64,000 nucleotides of DNA from CAWCDJ01 sp963836015. Its GTDB lineage: Bacteria; Acidobacteriota; Terriglobia; Bryobacterales; Bryobacteraceae. Both the position numbers and the translations under genes were made by a program. This document shows, piece by piece, positions 1 through 9,777 of the stretch (positions are counted from its first letter, which is position 1; the number at the start of each line of letters is the position of its first letter). The notes under the pieces are model-generated. The model worked only from the letters and a program-made list of their open reading frames with translations. It did not search any database and was not told the DNA's origin. Location: contig CAWIIF010000002.1 of NCBI GenBank assembly GCA_963836015.1, positions 620,001-684,000 on the forward strand, written 5' to 3'.

Positions 1-1582
1 CCACCAGGGCCACCGGCTTCCCCGTGGCGACGATGCTCTCAACGGCATGCGGCAGCTCTCCGGCGAGGCCCACGGTGCCGCGGTAGGCGTTCACGGATGC
101 GAACGCCGCGACGGCATAATCGGGGCAGCCGGAGAGCTTTCCGAGCAGTTCGTCCACCTGCTGCAGCGGCATGCCGGGGTCGAGAGTCACCAGGGGCGCC
201 CGCGGAGCCCGCTTCCGGAGCTCCTGGGTGAAGACCTGACCTTCGCTCGAATAGCGGCTCTCGGGCATCACCACGTAGCAGCTATTCTCGGGCGCCGCCA
301 GGGGGAGCAGGCCGCCGGTGTTGCGAACCAGGGTCACGGCGCGATCGGCCACTTCCTGCGCTTTCTCGTTGGCCTCGGGGGAATCGAGAACATCGCTCAT
401 GGCTTCGAGATTCACGAAACGCGAGCGATTCAGCCCGACCTTCTCTTTGGCGGAGAGAATCTTGACTACGCTCTCGCGAATGCGCTGCCGCGTCAGCCGC
501 CCGCTCTCCACGGCGGCCACCACGGCTTTGATGGCGGCGTCGGGATCGGTGGGCATGAGCAGGGTGTCGGCGCCCGCTTCGAGCGCACGCACACACGCCT
601 CCCCGGTGGTGAAGCCCTTGGCGATGCCGCCCATCTCGAGCGCATCGGTAACCACCAGGCCGTGAAAGCCGAGGTCGTTGCGCAGGAGACCGGTGAGGAT
701 CTGGGGCGATAGCGTGGCCGGCAGGTCGGGCGGCGCCAGCGCCGGGACGGCGATGTGCGCGGTCATGATGGAATCCACGCCGGCCGCGATAGCCGCCTTG
801 AAGGGAACCAGCTCCAGCCGGTTCATGCGTTCGAGATCGGCCGGAATGGAGGGCAGGTTCACGTGGCTATCGACGGAGGTGTCGCCGTGGCCCGGGAAAT
901 GCTTGGCGGTGGTGAGGACATAGTTCTTGCGGTCGGCATGCGCGCCTTCGATGAAGGCCGTCACCTGGCGGGCCACGGCTTCCGGGTTCTCACCGAACGA
1001 GCGGATGTTGATGATGGGGTTGTCGGGGTTGTTGTTGACGTCGGCAACCGGGTAGTATACCCACTGCACGCCTACCGCCCGGGCCTCGCGCGCGGTGTCT
1101 TCGCCCTCGTAGCGGGTGAGGGCGAGATCGTTGGCGGCGCCGAACGCCATGGCATGGGGAAAGACCGTGGTTCCTTCCAGGCGCATGGAAGCGCCGCGCT
1201 CGAAATCGCCGCCCACCATGAGGGGAACCCGCGCCATGCGCTGCAGGCGATTCAGGAATGCCGCCACTTTGTACGGCTCGGCTTTCTGAATGGTGTGTCC
1301 GTTCGAGACGTTATTCAGGAGCAGCCCGCCAACCCTGGCATCGCGGATGAGGCGGATGAACTTCCGGTACTCCCGCGAACGGGTGTTCGGAGATTCACCG
1401 TGGAAGGGAATGAAAACGAGCTGCGCCACTTCGTCGCGCAAGGTCATACCCTTCATCCAGCGGCGAACGGCGGGGGATGCCTTGATGGGCGCCGGCCTGG
1501 GCGCAGGCTTGCGGGTCGCGGGGGCGGCCAGCGCCGTGCAGCACAGGCAGGCGGTCAGAATACGGGAAAACAACGGGGCCAC
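1..1582 (-). CDS. Glycoside hydrolase family 3 (NagZ-like beta-N-acetylhexosaminidase), secreted, partial
   Basis: The gene runs off the window start, so only about 527 N-terminal codons are visible. No in-frame ATG exists; the GTG at 1582 gives a short basic start, a hydrophobic Cys/Ala-rich stretch and an Ala-rich cleavage region, i.e. a signal peptide. The catalytic TIM barrel carries KHFPGHGDT (about residues 227-235, the His/Asp acid-base dyad typical of bacterial NagZ) and VVTDALEMGG with the nucleophile Asp at residue 313. In this family these remove beta-linked GlcNAc in cell-wall recycling or from chitooligosaccharides. The region after the barrel starts a second alpha/beta domain, as in the two-domain Bacillus-type enzymes. 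It lies 17 bp downstream of the response regulator gene, same strand. Substrate is inferred from family only. Confidence 0.9.
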   Translation of the reverse strand, partial: MAPLFSRILTACLCCTALAAPATRKPAPRPAPIKASPAVRRWMKGMTLRDEVAQLVFIPFHGESPNTRSREYRKFIRLIRDARVGGLLLNNVSNGHTIQKAEPYKVAAFLNRLQRMARVPLMVGGDFERGASMRLEGTTVFPHAMAFGAANDLALTRYEGEDTAREARAVGVQWVYYPVADVNNNPDNPIINIRSFGENPEAVARQVTAFIEGAHADRKNYVLTTAKHFPGHGDTSVDSHVNLPSIPADLERMNRLELVPFKAAIAAGVDSIMTAHIAVPALAPPDLPATLSPQILTGLLRNDLGFHGLVVTDALEMGGIAKGFTTGEACVRALEAGADTLLMPTDPDAAIKAVVAAVESGRLTRQRIRESVVKILSAKEKVGLNRSRFVNLEAMSDVLDSPEANEKAQEVADRAVTLVRNTGGLLPLAAPENSCYVVMPESRYSSEGQVFTQELRKRAPRAPLVTLDPGMPLQQVDELLGKLSGCPDYAVAAFASVNAYRGTVGLAGELPHAVESIVATGKPVALV

Positions 1583-1599
1583 ACTTTCAGTGTGACAGA

Positions 1600-2046
1600 T
1601 CAGGGCGCCGTCGCGCGCGCCCGCGAGGCCGCACGTTGCTGCCTGACCGGCGGCTTGCGGGCGGGACCGCGCGTGATCAGACGTTTCACCGAGCGGAGGA
1701 GCTGAACGGCTTCCTTGACATTCTTCGCAATCACCGCATCCGCCCCGGTGTTCTCCTCCGTCAGGCCGAGCGGCTCAGTCAGTGCGGAGACCAGAACCAC
1801 GCGCGCGTTGGGATTCACTTTTCGAATCCGTACGATCAAATCGATCCCATTCATGCCGGGCAGACGATGATCCGTTACCACCACATCGAAGTTGGAAGTC
1901 TTATAGAGTTTCAGGCCCTCTTCGCAGTCGGATGCCACGTGGACCCGGCAACCAAGCTCTTCGAGGAGGGCCCGGCGCACCAGTAAGCCGTCTCGGCTTT
2001 CGTCAACGAGCAGGATGTCAGGAGTGATCGGTGCGGAACTTTTCAT
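1600..2046 (-). CDS. Single-domain response regulator (CheY-like receiver)
   Basis: About 148 residues forming one receiver domain and a basic tail. The acidic pair is D15-E16, the phospho-acceptor is D59 in VVTDHRLPG, the conserved Ser is in VVLVSAL and the conserved Lys in VIAKN. No DNA-binding output domain follows; the C-terminus is a short Arg/Ala/Pro-rich tail. The ATG at 2046 was chosen because the domain starts immediately after it; an upstream in-frame ATG at 2154 would add 36 residues with no receiver similarity. No histidine kinase is nearby, so the partner is unknown. Proximity to the GH3 gene suggests co-transcription but not a functional link. Confidence 0.85.
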   Translation of the reverse strand: MKSSAPITPDILLVDESRDGLLVRRALLEELGCRVHVASDCEEGLKLYKTSNFDVVVTDHRLPGMNGIDLIVRIRKVNPNARVVLVSALTEPLGLTEENTGADAVIAKNVKEAVQLLRSVKRLITRGPARKPPVRQQRAASRARATAP

Positions 2047-2180
2047 TAAGGACGGCTGCGAGCGTAACAGAGCTGTAGCTGGGCTGTCAACAAATTTGCA
2101 TCGCTTTGGAAAAACGCCAGATCTAGTTCTTGACAAATGGAGCGTGCAAGCCACGTCAGAATCGGAGAAATCCGACCAGA

Positions 2181-3329
2181 TTACTCAACGGCGCGCGGAG
2201 ATTTGTAACCGGCCTTGGCAATGACCTGATATTTCACCGGCTTGCCCTTCTGATCCTTCATCGGCAGCGGCTCGTTCGTCGCGGGGTTTACCAGCTCGAC
2301 TTTGATCTTGCGGAAAGTACCGTCGTGCTTGGTATTCGTGGGTGAGTACGTAAGGACGTACTGATTGCGCAGCGCCTGCTGAATCGCTTGAAAGATGGCC
2401 GGCATTTCGCCTTCAAAGCGCGGGAAAAATGCCTGGCCTCCGGTCTCTTTGGCGAAGGTCCGCATCTCGTTATCGGCCTGCAGGAAATCCATGCGCTGGA
2501 TGGAGCCCATCATGCCGCGCGAATCGTACAGCTCGCGAATGGTCTGCATGAGGCCGATGGCATAAACGGGAACGCCGGATTCCTGGAGGGACTTACGGCA
2601 TTGATCGTAGGTGATCTTGCTGAACGTATCGATGCCCGATGCGAGCAGCACGATGGCTTTACGTCCTTCGATGCCGGACATGCGGTCGGCCGTATCGGTG
2701 ACCGCATCGAACAGGTTCGATTCGGAGAAGGCCGGAATGTTGAGGCGCTGCATGGCTTCCTGGGCCTTCGACCGGTCGGTGCTGAAATCGGAGAGGATCT
2801 CGGGCTTGATATCGTAGGCCACAACTGCCAGATAGTCTTCCGGTTTCAAGGTGGAGATGAAGCCGAAAGCTGCCTGTAAGGTCTGATACCAGGTGTAGCT
2901 CCAGTACTGCTGGAAGAGGTTACTGAACTCGATCACCAGCGACACCGTCAGGGGCGCTTCACCCATGTTGGCGCTGGCGATTTTCTGAGGGACATTGTCC
3001 TCCAGGATGCGGAAGTTCCCCGGGGGAATGCCCGGAATGAAATGTCCCTTGTTATCGAGCACGGAGACATCGACGGTCACGATATCGACGTCACTCTTGA
3101 AGTTCGCCAGGTTGCCGGCGTCGATCTTGTCCTTCTTGTACTGCGAAGGGATCTTGGGCAAATCAGTGTCGGTGCCGGTGGTGCCGGTGCTAGTGCCGGT
3201 ATCGGGTTTGCGGGGCTTCGCTACGGTCCGGCTGGGATCCTTGAGAGGCCCCTGCTCCTGACCAATCACAAGGCCGGCGACGGCCAGAAGTGCGGTTCCG
3301 CACAGAACACAGGTTTTCCAGGATCGCAT
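2181..3329 (-). CDS. VWFA-related Acidobacterial domain protein, secreted
   Basis: 382 residues starting with a clear signal peptide (Arg/Lys start, LLAVAGLVIG core, cleavage near Gln24). After a low-complexity Thr/Gly/Asp linker comes the pattern of the acidobacterial VWFA-related family: a 'VTVDVSVLDNKGHFIPGI' strand, the 'FRILEDNVPQKI' segment, then a von Willebrand A-type fold with EFSN replacing the usual DxSxS metal site, and a C-terminal beta region starting at 'YVLTYSPTN'. The altered metal-site motif suggests it may not bind metal in the classical way. The family is abundant in Acidobacteriota and of unknown function; adhesion or surface assembly is a guess. Same-strand neighbours are rhomboid upstream and the response regulator downstream. 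Confidence 0.85.
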   Translation of the reverse strand: MRSWKTCVLCGTALLAVAGLVIGQEQGPLKDPSRTVAKPRKPDTGTSTGTTGTDTDLPKIPSQYKKDKIDAGNLANFKSDVDIVTVDVSVLDNKGHFIPGIPPGNFRILEDNVPQKIASANMGEAPLTVSLVIEFSNLFQQYWSYTWYQTLQAAFGFISTLKPEDYLAVVAYDIKPEILSDFSTDRSKAQEAMQRLNIPAFSESNLFDAVTDTADRMSGIEGRKAIVLLASGIDTFSKITYDQCRKSLQESGVPVYAIGLMQTIRELYDSRGMMGSIQRMDFLQADNEMRTFAKETGGQAFFPRFEGEMPAIFQAIQQALRNQYVLTYSPTNTKHDGTFRKIKVELVNPATNEPLPMKDQKGKPVKYQVIAKAGYKSPRAVE

Positions 3330-3394
3330 AGGCGTACTTCAGTCGTAACTATACCAGATGACGTGCGAGGCGGATTTCGCGTTGCGATCCGCGT

Positions 3395-4129
3395 CTAATT
3401 CACCCACGGGCCGTTGCCGTGTTTGCGCATGTAAACCTGGAACTTCTTCTTGGCGCGCGCCAGTTTCCACTGCCGGTAGGCCCCGCCGAGGTCGGGCATG
3501 CGGACCTTGGGCAGCCGGCCTTTGAGGTAAACGTACCCGAACGCCATGCCGCCCAGGTGGGCGATGGTGCTGACGCCGTTGTTGGGTCCGAACGTCATCA
3601 GCAGCTCGATGGCGGCGTAGATCATCACCAGGTACTTGGCCTTGATGGGAAACAGGAAGCTCATCAGCACGGTCTGGTTGGGATAGAGGACTCCGAACGC
3701 CACCAGGATGCCGAAAATGGCGCCCGAGGCCCCGATGGTGGGGGTGAGCCAGTCGCCCAACAGGATGTTGATGGCGAGCACGCAGACGCCGGCGGCGATT
3801 CCGCAGTAAAAGTAATACTTGAGGAACTGGCGGGTGCCCCAGTCGCGCTCCAGTTGAGTTCCAAAGAACCACAGGGTGAGCATGTTGAACAGCAGGTGCC
3901 AGATGCCGCCGTGCAGGAACATGTAGCTGAACAACTGCCAGACGAACAGGTTGTGCAGCGCGCCTTCGCCGTAGAGCGCGAAGAGCACGGTCATGTGGCG
4001 CGCGATGGTCCGTCCGCCGAGGTAATACAGTAAGAATACGGCGGTATTGATAATCAGGAGCCACTTCAAACCCGGCGGGAAGTAGTCGTGTACGAAGGAG
4101 CTTCGAAAGACATTGCGAGGCTGGGCCAT
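3395..4129 (-). CDS. Rhomboid-family intramembrane serine protease
   Basis: About 244 residues with roughly six membrane segments. The catalytic Ser is S135 in GASGAIFG and the catalytic His is H191 in the IAHLGG motif, both in the expected positions. The HGGIWHLLFNM signature after the second segment (about residues 73-83) is also typical. Start ATG at 4129 gives the MAQPRN start; an ATG 12 codons upstream exists but adds only a Cys/Pro/Arg-rich leader. Rhomboids cleave single-pass membrane substrates within the bilayer; the substrate here is unknown. The C-terminal 30 residues are basic and probably cytoplasmic. Confidence 0.92.
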   Translation of the reverse strand: MAQPRNVFRSSFVHDYFPPGLKWLLIINTAVFLLYYLGGRTIARHMTVLFALYGEGALHNLFVWQLFSYMFLHGGIWHLLFNMLTLWFFGTQLERDWGTRQFLKYYFYCGIAAGVCVLAINILLGDWLTPTIGASGAIFGILVAFGVLYPNQTVLMSFLFPIKAKYLVMIYAAIELLMTFGPNNGVSTIAHLGGMAFGYVYLKGRLPKVRMPDLGGAYRQWKLARAKKKFQVYMRKHGNGPWVN

Positions 4130-4176
4130 GGCGGGTGCTCTACGTTCAGGATAACAAAAGAGCAACCGCGGAACGT

Positions 4177-4464
4177 TCAGGAAACAGCCGGGTCATCGCC
4201 CTTTCCGTAGTGATTGAGAACGCGGGAACACAACTGCAGCAGGATGGCCGCGGCCAGCCAGACCTGCCAGTGGGAAAAGAAGCCGGTGGGGATTGCGAAG
4301 CGGCTGGCCCAATTCATGTCGGCGGCGATCCGCCACATCGCGAGCACGGCCGCCATCAGGGCGGCGGGTGTCAAAAGGGCGGCAGCCGCCAGGGCAAATT
4401 TGCGATTCCCGCCACGCTTCCTGACGAGTTTGGGACGTTTCCCGAAGCGAATCCGGACCACCAT
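4177..4464 (-). CDS. Small membrane protein of unknown function
   Basis: 95 residues: a strongly basic N-terminus (RIRFGKRPKLVRKR), a hydrophobic segment at about residues 23-44 and a second at about 66-82. It fits a two-pass inner-membrane protein with a positive-inside N-terminus. It is the first gene of the minus-strand run towards rhomboid (47 bp gap) and is divergent from the oxidoreductase at 4545. I do not recognise the family. An overlapping longer frame on the same strand lacks such features and was not preferred. Confidence 0.5.
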   Translation of the reverse strand: MVVRIRFGKRPKLVRKRGGNRKFALAAAALLTPAALMAAVLAMWRIAADMNWASRFAIPTGFFSHWQVWLAAAILLQLCSRVLNHYGKGDDPAVS

Positions 4465-4479
4465 GTCGCTGTTGATACC

Positions 4480-4504
4480 AATCTATCAGCTTTTGCGATA
4501 GATT
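4480..4504. promoter_or_regulatory. Perfect 8-bp inverted repeat in divergent intergenic region (operator candidate)
   Basis: AATCTATC, 9 bp, GATAGATT: a perfect dyad in the 80-bp region between the small membrane protein (starts 4464, minus) and the oxidoreductase (starts 4545, plus). A TTGATA hexamer lies at 4472-4477. The symmetry and location fit a regulator binding site controlling one or both genes; it could also be a weak hairpin. Regulator unknown. Confidence 0.4.
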
Positions 4505-4544
4505 ATTACCTTCGGAAGGTTCGGACTCATTCGAGAGGACAATC

Positions 4545-5711
4545 ATGCATCGACTCAATACCGCAGTCTTCGGCACCGGTTTCGTGGGGCGCGTCCACCT
4601 GGAAGGCATTCGCCGGGTGGGCTATGTGAACCTGTACGCGATCGGAGAGCCGGAGATCGAGAAAGCCAAGAAGCTAGCCGATGAGTTTCAGGCCGAGAAG
4701 ACTGAAGCGGATTACCACAAGATTCTGGATGATCCGGCCGTGGACGCCGTCCACGTGTGCACGCCCAACGCGCTGCACTTCCCGATCGCCTACGATGCCT
4801 TGAAGGCCGGCAAACACGTGATCTGCGAGAAGCCCCTGGCCATCTCGGTGGAGGAGGCCCGCAAGCTGGTGGCGCTGGCGAAGGAGACCAAGCTCCGCAA
4901 CTGCACTTCCCACAACCTGCGCTATTACCCGATGGTGCAGCAGATGCGCCGCATGCGGGAAGCCGGCGACCTGGGCGAGATCCTGGTGCTGCAGGGGACC
5001 TATTCGCAGGACTGGCTGCTTTACGATACCGACTGGAACTGGCGCATCGATTCGAAGTCCAACGGGCCCTCGCGCTGCATGGCCGACATCGGCTCACACT
5101 GGTGCGACATGGCCGAGCATGTGACCGGCCAGAGAATCACGTCGCTGTGCGCGGACTTGCAGACGTTCCACAAGACACGCAAGCGGCCCAAGGGACCGAT
5201 CGAAACGTTTGCCGGAAAGACGCTGACCCCGGACGACTACGTGGAGGTTCCGATCGACACGGAGGATTTCGGCGGCGTGATCTTCCGCATGGGCGACCGT
5301 ACCCGCGGGGCGTTCACGGCGAGCCAGGTTTCGGCGGGCCGGAAGAACCGCCTGAGCATCGAGATCTATGGCAGCAAGTGCAGCGTGGCCTGGGACCAGG
5401 AACGGCCGGACGAGTTGTGGATCGGGAACCGTAATTCGAACAACCAGATCATCATCAAGGATCCGTCGCTGCTCAAGCCCGAGGCGCGGTCTTATGCGGA
5501 CCTGCCGGGCGGGCACAGCGAAGGCTACGACGACACGTTCAAGCAGATGTTTCGGCGGTTTTATAAGTCGATCCAAGAGCCCGGGTCGCCGGCGGAATAT
5601 CCGGAGTTCGTCGATGGGCTGCGGCAGCTCACGATTCTCGAGAGCGAACTGAAGAGCAGCCAGACGCGGGCCTGGGTGGACGTACCGGCGATGCAGGCGG
5701 CTTCGGCGTAA
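4545..5711 (+). CDS. Gfo/Idh/MocA family oxidoreductase (cytoplasmic)
   Basis: 388 residues with the N-terminal Rossmann motif AVFGTGFVGRVH, the family's CEKPLA motif (catalytic-site Lys) at about residues 92-97, and a C-terminal alpha/beta domain containing GSHWCDMAEH, where the His/Asp pair usually completes the active site. No signal peptide. Members use NAD(P) to oxidise or reduce hydroxyl groups of sugars and inositols. It stands alone, with a divergent neighbour upstream and an ADOP permease 170 bp downstream, so the substrate cannot be inferred. Compare the secreted relative at 32976. Confidence 0.9.
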   Translation: MHRLNTAVFGTGFVGRVHLEGIRRVGYVNLYAIGEPEIEKAKKLADEFQAEKTEADYHKILDDPAVDAVHVCTPNALHFPIAYDALKAGKHVICEKPLAISVEEARKLVALAKETKLRNCTSHNLRYYPMVQQMRRMREAGDLGEILVLQGTYSQDWLLYDTDWNWRIDSKSNGPSRCMADIGSHWCDMAEHVTGQRITSLCADLQTFHKTRKRPKGPIETFAGKTLTPDDYVEVPIDTEDFGGVIFRMGDRTRGAFTASQVSAGRKNRLSIEIYGSKCSVAWDQERPDELWIGNRNSNNQIIIKDPSLLKPEARSYADLPGGHSEGYDDTFKQMFRRFYKSIQEPGSPAEYPEFVDGLRQLTILESELKSSQTRAWVDVPAMQAASA

Positions 5712-5882
5712 GCCCTGGTGTAGCCCGCAAGATTGCGCGATACGGGCAATCCTTTCATTTTCTCGAGATCTGTCCCGGTAACGGACACGGCGTGCCGGAA
5801 GCGAACGCCGATGCGGCCCGGCCGGCTGGAGAATCCGCAACATAGGGCTGGCACTCGGAGTGCAAGGTAACAGGCTAACCAA

Positions 5883-8334
5883 ATGCGCAGCCTTTATGAG
5901 GATCTGCGCTATGCCTTCCGCGTTCTTCGGGGCAGCCCAGGGTTCACGGCGGTGGCCGTGCTTACGCTGGCGCTCGGCATAGCGGCGAACGCGACGGTAT
6001 TCGGCTGGATCGACAGCCTGCTGGTGCGACCCTTTCCCGGCGTGGCCGGGGGCGGGCGGCTGGCGACGCTCGAAACCGTGTCGCCAAGCGGCGAATATTC
6101 CAACACTTCCTATCGCGATTACCGCGACTATCGCGACAACCTGACATCCTTTTCGGGTGTTGCCGCGTCGCTGATGAACGCGTTCAACGTCGGCCCGGCC
6201 AACAACCCGCGCCGGATTTACGGCGAATATGTCTCCGGAAACTACTTCGCGGTGCTGGGCGTGAAGCCCGTACGCGGACGGGCGTTTCTGCCGTCGGAAT
6301 ATGGCGACAAAACCGGCGCCTTCCCGGTGGCGGTGATCAGCTACCGGCTCTGGCAGAGCCTGTTCCAGGGAGACCCGGCGGCGGTAGGAAGAACCCTCCG
6401 CGTGAATCGCTACGAGCTGACCGTGGCCGGCATCGCGCCCGAGGAGTTCCGCGGCACGATGCCCGGCATACAGATGGAGATCTGGATCCCCATGAGCATG
6501 GCGCCTCCGCTCAACGGCCAGAGCGGCTGGCTGCTGGAAGACCGGGGTGCGCGGCAGATGTGGGTGACCGCGCCGGCTGAAGCCCGGCGTGGCGCTCGAG
6601 CAGGCGAACGCGGAAGTGGAAGCGTACTCGCGGCGCCTGGCAAAGGAATCGCCACGGACCAGCCTAGGCTTCCACGCGAGCCTGATGCCTGTGTGGAAGG
6701 CGCACCTCGGAATGCAGACGGTGCTGCTCCGCCCGCTGCAGATTCTGATGGCGGTTTGCTTCGTGCTGTTCCTGATTGTCGGCGCGAACGTAGCCAACCT
6801 GCAGCTCGCCCGCGCCACAGCGCGGCGAAGAGAGCTGTGCGTGCGCATGGCCCTGGGCGCGAGCCCCTGGCGCGTAGCGCGGCAGCTGATTGCCGAGAGC
6901 CTGTTACTGGCAGCGGCTGGCGCACTGGCGGGCATCGCGCTGGCGGCCTGGCTGGGACGATCGCTCCTCTGGCTGCTGCCGCCCATGGGGTTCCCCGTGC
7001 AGTTCGATTTCAGCCTGAATGGCGACATGCTCGGATTTACCATACTGCTGTGCTGCGCCGGCGCTCTGCTCACCGGCCTTGCGCCTGCCCTGCACTCGGT
7101 GGGGAACGGACTGGTGGAGGGCCTGAAGGAAGGAGGACGGAGCGACACCCCCGGCGCGGGGCAGAACCGGACGCGCAGCCTGCTGGTGGTGTCGGAGGTG
7201 GCGCTGGCCCTGGTGGCGCTGGTCGGGACCGCGCTGTTCACACGGAGCTTTCAGAACGCCCGGGCTATCGATCCCGGCTTCGACGCGAGCAACGTTCTGT
7301 TTGCGAAATACCACCTCGATACTTTCTGTTCGAACGCGGATGACCGGGCTCGCTTCTGTTTTCGCCTGCGCGACCGCATCAGCGCGCTTCCGGGCATCGC
7401 CGACGTGAGTTTCGCAAATGTCGTGCCGCTGGAGCTGGGGATCGGCTCCTTATCGGAAATACGCGTGGAAGGATACGTTCCCGGTCCGAGCGAGCAAATG
7501 CGCGTGTCCAGCGGCCCGATCGCACCGCGCTTTTTCGACACCCTGCGCATCCCGGTGCTCGAGGGGCGCGACTTCACGGAACGGGATGACCGCGACAGCC
7601 CGCCGGTGGTGATCGTGAATCAGAGCTTTGCGCGGCGCTACTTCAAAGGCGCCAGCCCCGTGGGGCGCAAGGTTCAAGTGGACGGCGCCTGGTCCACGGT
7701 GGCCGGGCTGGTAAGGGACAGCAAATATCACAACCTGATGGAGCCGCCTACCCCTTACATCTACTTCCCGTATCGCCAGAGGCATGGCGGCGAGTTCTGG
7801 ACGGCCTTTTTCATCCGGACGGCGGGGCCTGCGCGCGCCTCCATGGCCGCGATCCGCCGCGAGGGGGCCGCGATCGATCCGAATGCCGGCGTCTCGGAAG
7901 TGGTGGAGTTCGAGGAGACGGTCGCGGGCGCGCTCTATGCGCAGAAGGTGGCGGCGTCCCTGTTGACCGTGCTGGGCGGGATCTCGCTGCTGCTGGCGGC
8001 GCTGGGCCTGTACAGCGTGCTGGCGTACACGGTGAGCCAGCGCCGGCACGAGTTTGGGATCCGGCTGGCGCTGGGCGCCGAGCCGGCCGATGTGGTGAGA
8101 CTGGTGCTGCGCCGGGGCCTGACGCTGACGGCGGCGGGCGTCGTGCTGGGCGCGATGCTGGCGATCGCGGCCATGCGGATGGCGGCAGGGCTGCTGGTGG
8201 GCGTGAGTCCGGGCGACCCGCCGGCGATCGCGGGCTCGGCACTGTTTTTGGGACTGGTCGCGGTGCTGGCGAGCTATTTGCCGGCGCGCCGGGCCACGAA
8301 GGTCGATCCGGTCGTGACGTTGCGGCAGCAGTGA
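5883..8334 (+). pseudogene. ADOP-family FtsX/MacB-like permease, broken by one single-base insertion
   Basis: The intact product would be about 816 residues, normal for acidobacterial duplicated orphan permeases. The N-terminal part starts at 5883 with the family hallmark (DLRYAFRVL, SPGFTAVAVLTLALGI, a membrane segment, then a large periplasmic domain). At about 6573 an extra C (gcg-c-cgg-ctg) moves the reading frame from frame 3 to frame 1; the continuation reads LKPGVALEQANAEVEAY and runs to 8334 with the second membrane block (ANVANLQLARA), a second periplasmic domain and the final FtsX block. Removing one base restores a continuous gene, and both halves look under protein-level constraint, so this is either a recent mutation or an assembly error. 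These permeases carry no ATPase; their substrates are unknown. Confidence 0.85.
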
Positions 8335-8356
8335 TCAGACGAACGGCCCCTACCGG

Positions 8357-9694
8357 CTACGAGCGGCCATCCCCGGACTGGACTTGGGCACCGTCCGCGT
8401 CCCACCTCCGCAGCAGGCGTAGGGCCCGGTCGGCGATGCGGGCGCGGTCATGTTGCAGGCGGATTTCGCTCAAGGCGGCCGCCCGGATGCGGTAAACGAT
8501 CTCCCGGAGCGTGGCGGTGCGGTCCTCGCGAGTGACGCGGTAGTGGATGCGGTCGAGCACGCTCAATATGCGCTCCAGAATTTCGGCATTGTCCGGGGAG
8601 TTCGAGACAATCGGGTCGATGGCCTGTTCGAGCAGCCCGGAGAACGTGATCTCGCAGGTGATGACGCGTAGTGCACCATCCAGGTAGTGCCGGTCTCCGG
8701 GATCGGGGCAGTCGCCGAACGGCAGCAGCGCGGCGCCGAGGTAATCGACACACGTCATGGCGGTGGCAGTGTCGTTGATGCCGGGGGAGAGCGCCTTGAG
8801 GGTGACATCCACGATCTGGCGGACGCCGTATCCGGGGTCCTGATGAATAGTCCGAAAGCGCATCAGGACGAACATCCGGTTCAGTTCGGCAACACCCGGA
8901 CCGTCCGGCGGACTCGCACCACGGCATCGCAGCAAGGGTTCCGATCTTACGACGAACGTCCCTACTTCGCAGGCCACGGCCAATACCAGGCCATGCCTGG
9001 CGGCGAACCGAAGGAGAGCGCCCCGATCCAGGGTCTGCAGGTACCCCGTTTCGAGCGCCGGCACGTCGTGCCACTCGCCTTCACCGGCCGCGACGTCCCC
9101 CCCAACGCGGCCGGCGCTCCCATCACCGCGACCAAACAATTTCTCGAGCGCGGCCCTGGTCTCGTCCGCGATGGCGGACACAAAATGCGTAGCGGTCAGC
9201 GAAACCGCGATGTGGTGGACGAAGTAGATGAACAGTCCCACGCTCACGATTGCCAGCAGGATGCCACCCAGGACAGCGATGGAAGGAACAAAGGATTCCG
9301 GATCCCCGCGGATCATTCTTAACACGACAAGGGCATAGGCGAATGACCCGGCGAAAACACCCAGGGTGAGTTGGCTCCAGCGGTCGCGCATATAGTTCCG
9401 GAGCGTGCGCGGGCTGTATTGGTTTGCGGCAAGCGAGAGGGCCACCACGGTAATTGAAAACGTGACGCCGGCGACCGTGACCATGGACGAGGCGATGGCC
9501 GAAAGGATACTGTACGCTCCGGATTCGCTGACAGCGAACAGACGCGGAAAGCGTTCCGTGATTAACCGGTCATACTTCAGGTCGAGATTCAGGGCGCCGT
9601 AGGCCAGCAGAACGCTTCCCGCCAGGATGACCGCCGGGAGGAACCAGAGGCCCTCCCGGACCGCGGATCCCAACTTTCTCAGTTTCTGCCACAT
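8357..9694 (-). CDS. DUF2254 family predicted membrane protein
   Basis: About 445 residues. The start ATG at 9694 gives MWQKLRKLGSAVREGLWFLP, the usual beginning of this family. Four hydrophobic segments follow (WFLPAVILAGSVLLAYGAL; the segment around SSMVTVAGVTFSITVVALSLA; LGVFAGSFAYALVVL; IAVLGGILLAIVSVGLFIYF), then 'HHIAVSLTATHFVSAIADETR' and a long soluble C-terminal part with the conserved 'ALSPGINDTATAMTCVDYLGAAL' region (here split for brevity: SPGINDTATA). Function is unknown. Frame upstream to 9841 is open but overlaps a receptor fragment and carries no family sequence. Confidence 0.85.
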   Translation of the reverse strand: MWQKLRKLGSAVREGLWFLPAVILAGSVLLAYGALNLDLKYDRLITERFPRLFAVSESGAYSILSAIASSMVTVAGVTFSITVVALSLAANQYSPRTLRNYMRDRWSQLTLGVFAGSFAYALVVLRMIRGDPESFVPSIAVLGGILLAIVSVGLFIYFVHHIAVSLTATHFVSAIADETRAALEKLFGRGDGSAGRVGGDVAAGEGEWHDVPALETGYLQTLDRGALLRFAARHGLVLAVACEVGTFVVRSEPLLRCRGASPPDGPGVAELNRMFVLMRFRTIHQDPGYGVRQIVDVTLKALSPGINDTATAMTCVDYLGAALLPFGDCPDPGDRHYLDGALRVITCEITFSGLLEQAIDPIVSNSPDNAEILERILSVLDRIHYRVTREDRTATLREIVYRIRAAALSEIRLQHDRARIADRALRLLRRWDADGAQVQSGDGRS

Positions 9695-9777
9695 CGACAG
9701 TGCCTCGCACTGCACGAGTATTGCCAAGTACGGAAAATTACGGCGGAGTGGCGCGGGGCAGGCCGGGATAGCCTGCC

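Noticed and set aside
5094..7241. Long open minus-strand frame over the oxidoreductase and ADOP genes
   Set aside because: Arg/Pro-rich, no domain, and antisense to well-supported genes; typical of high-GC shadow frames.
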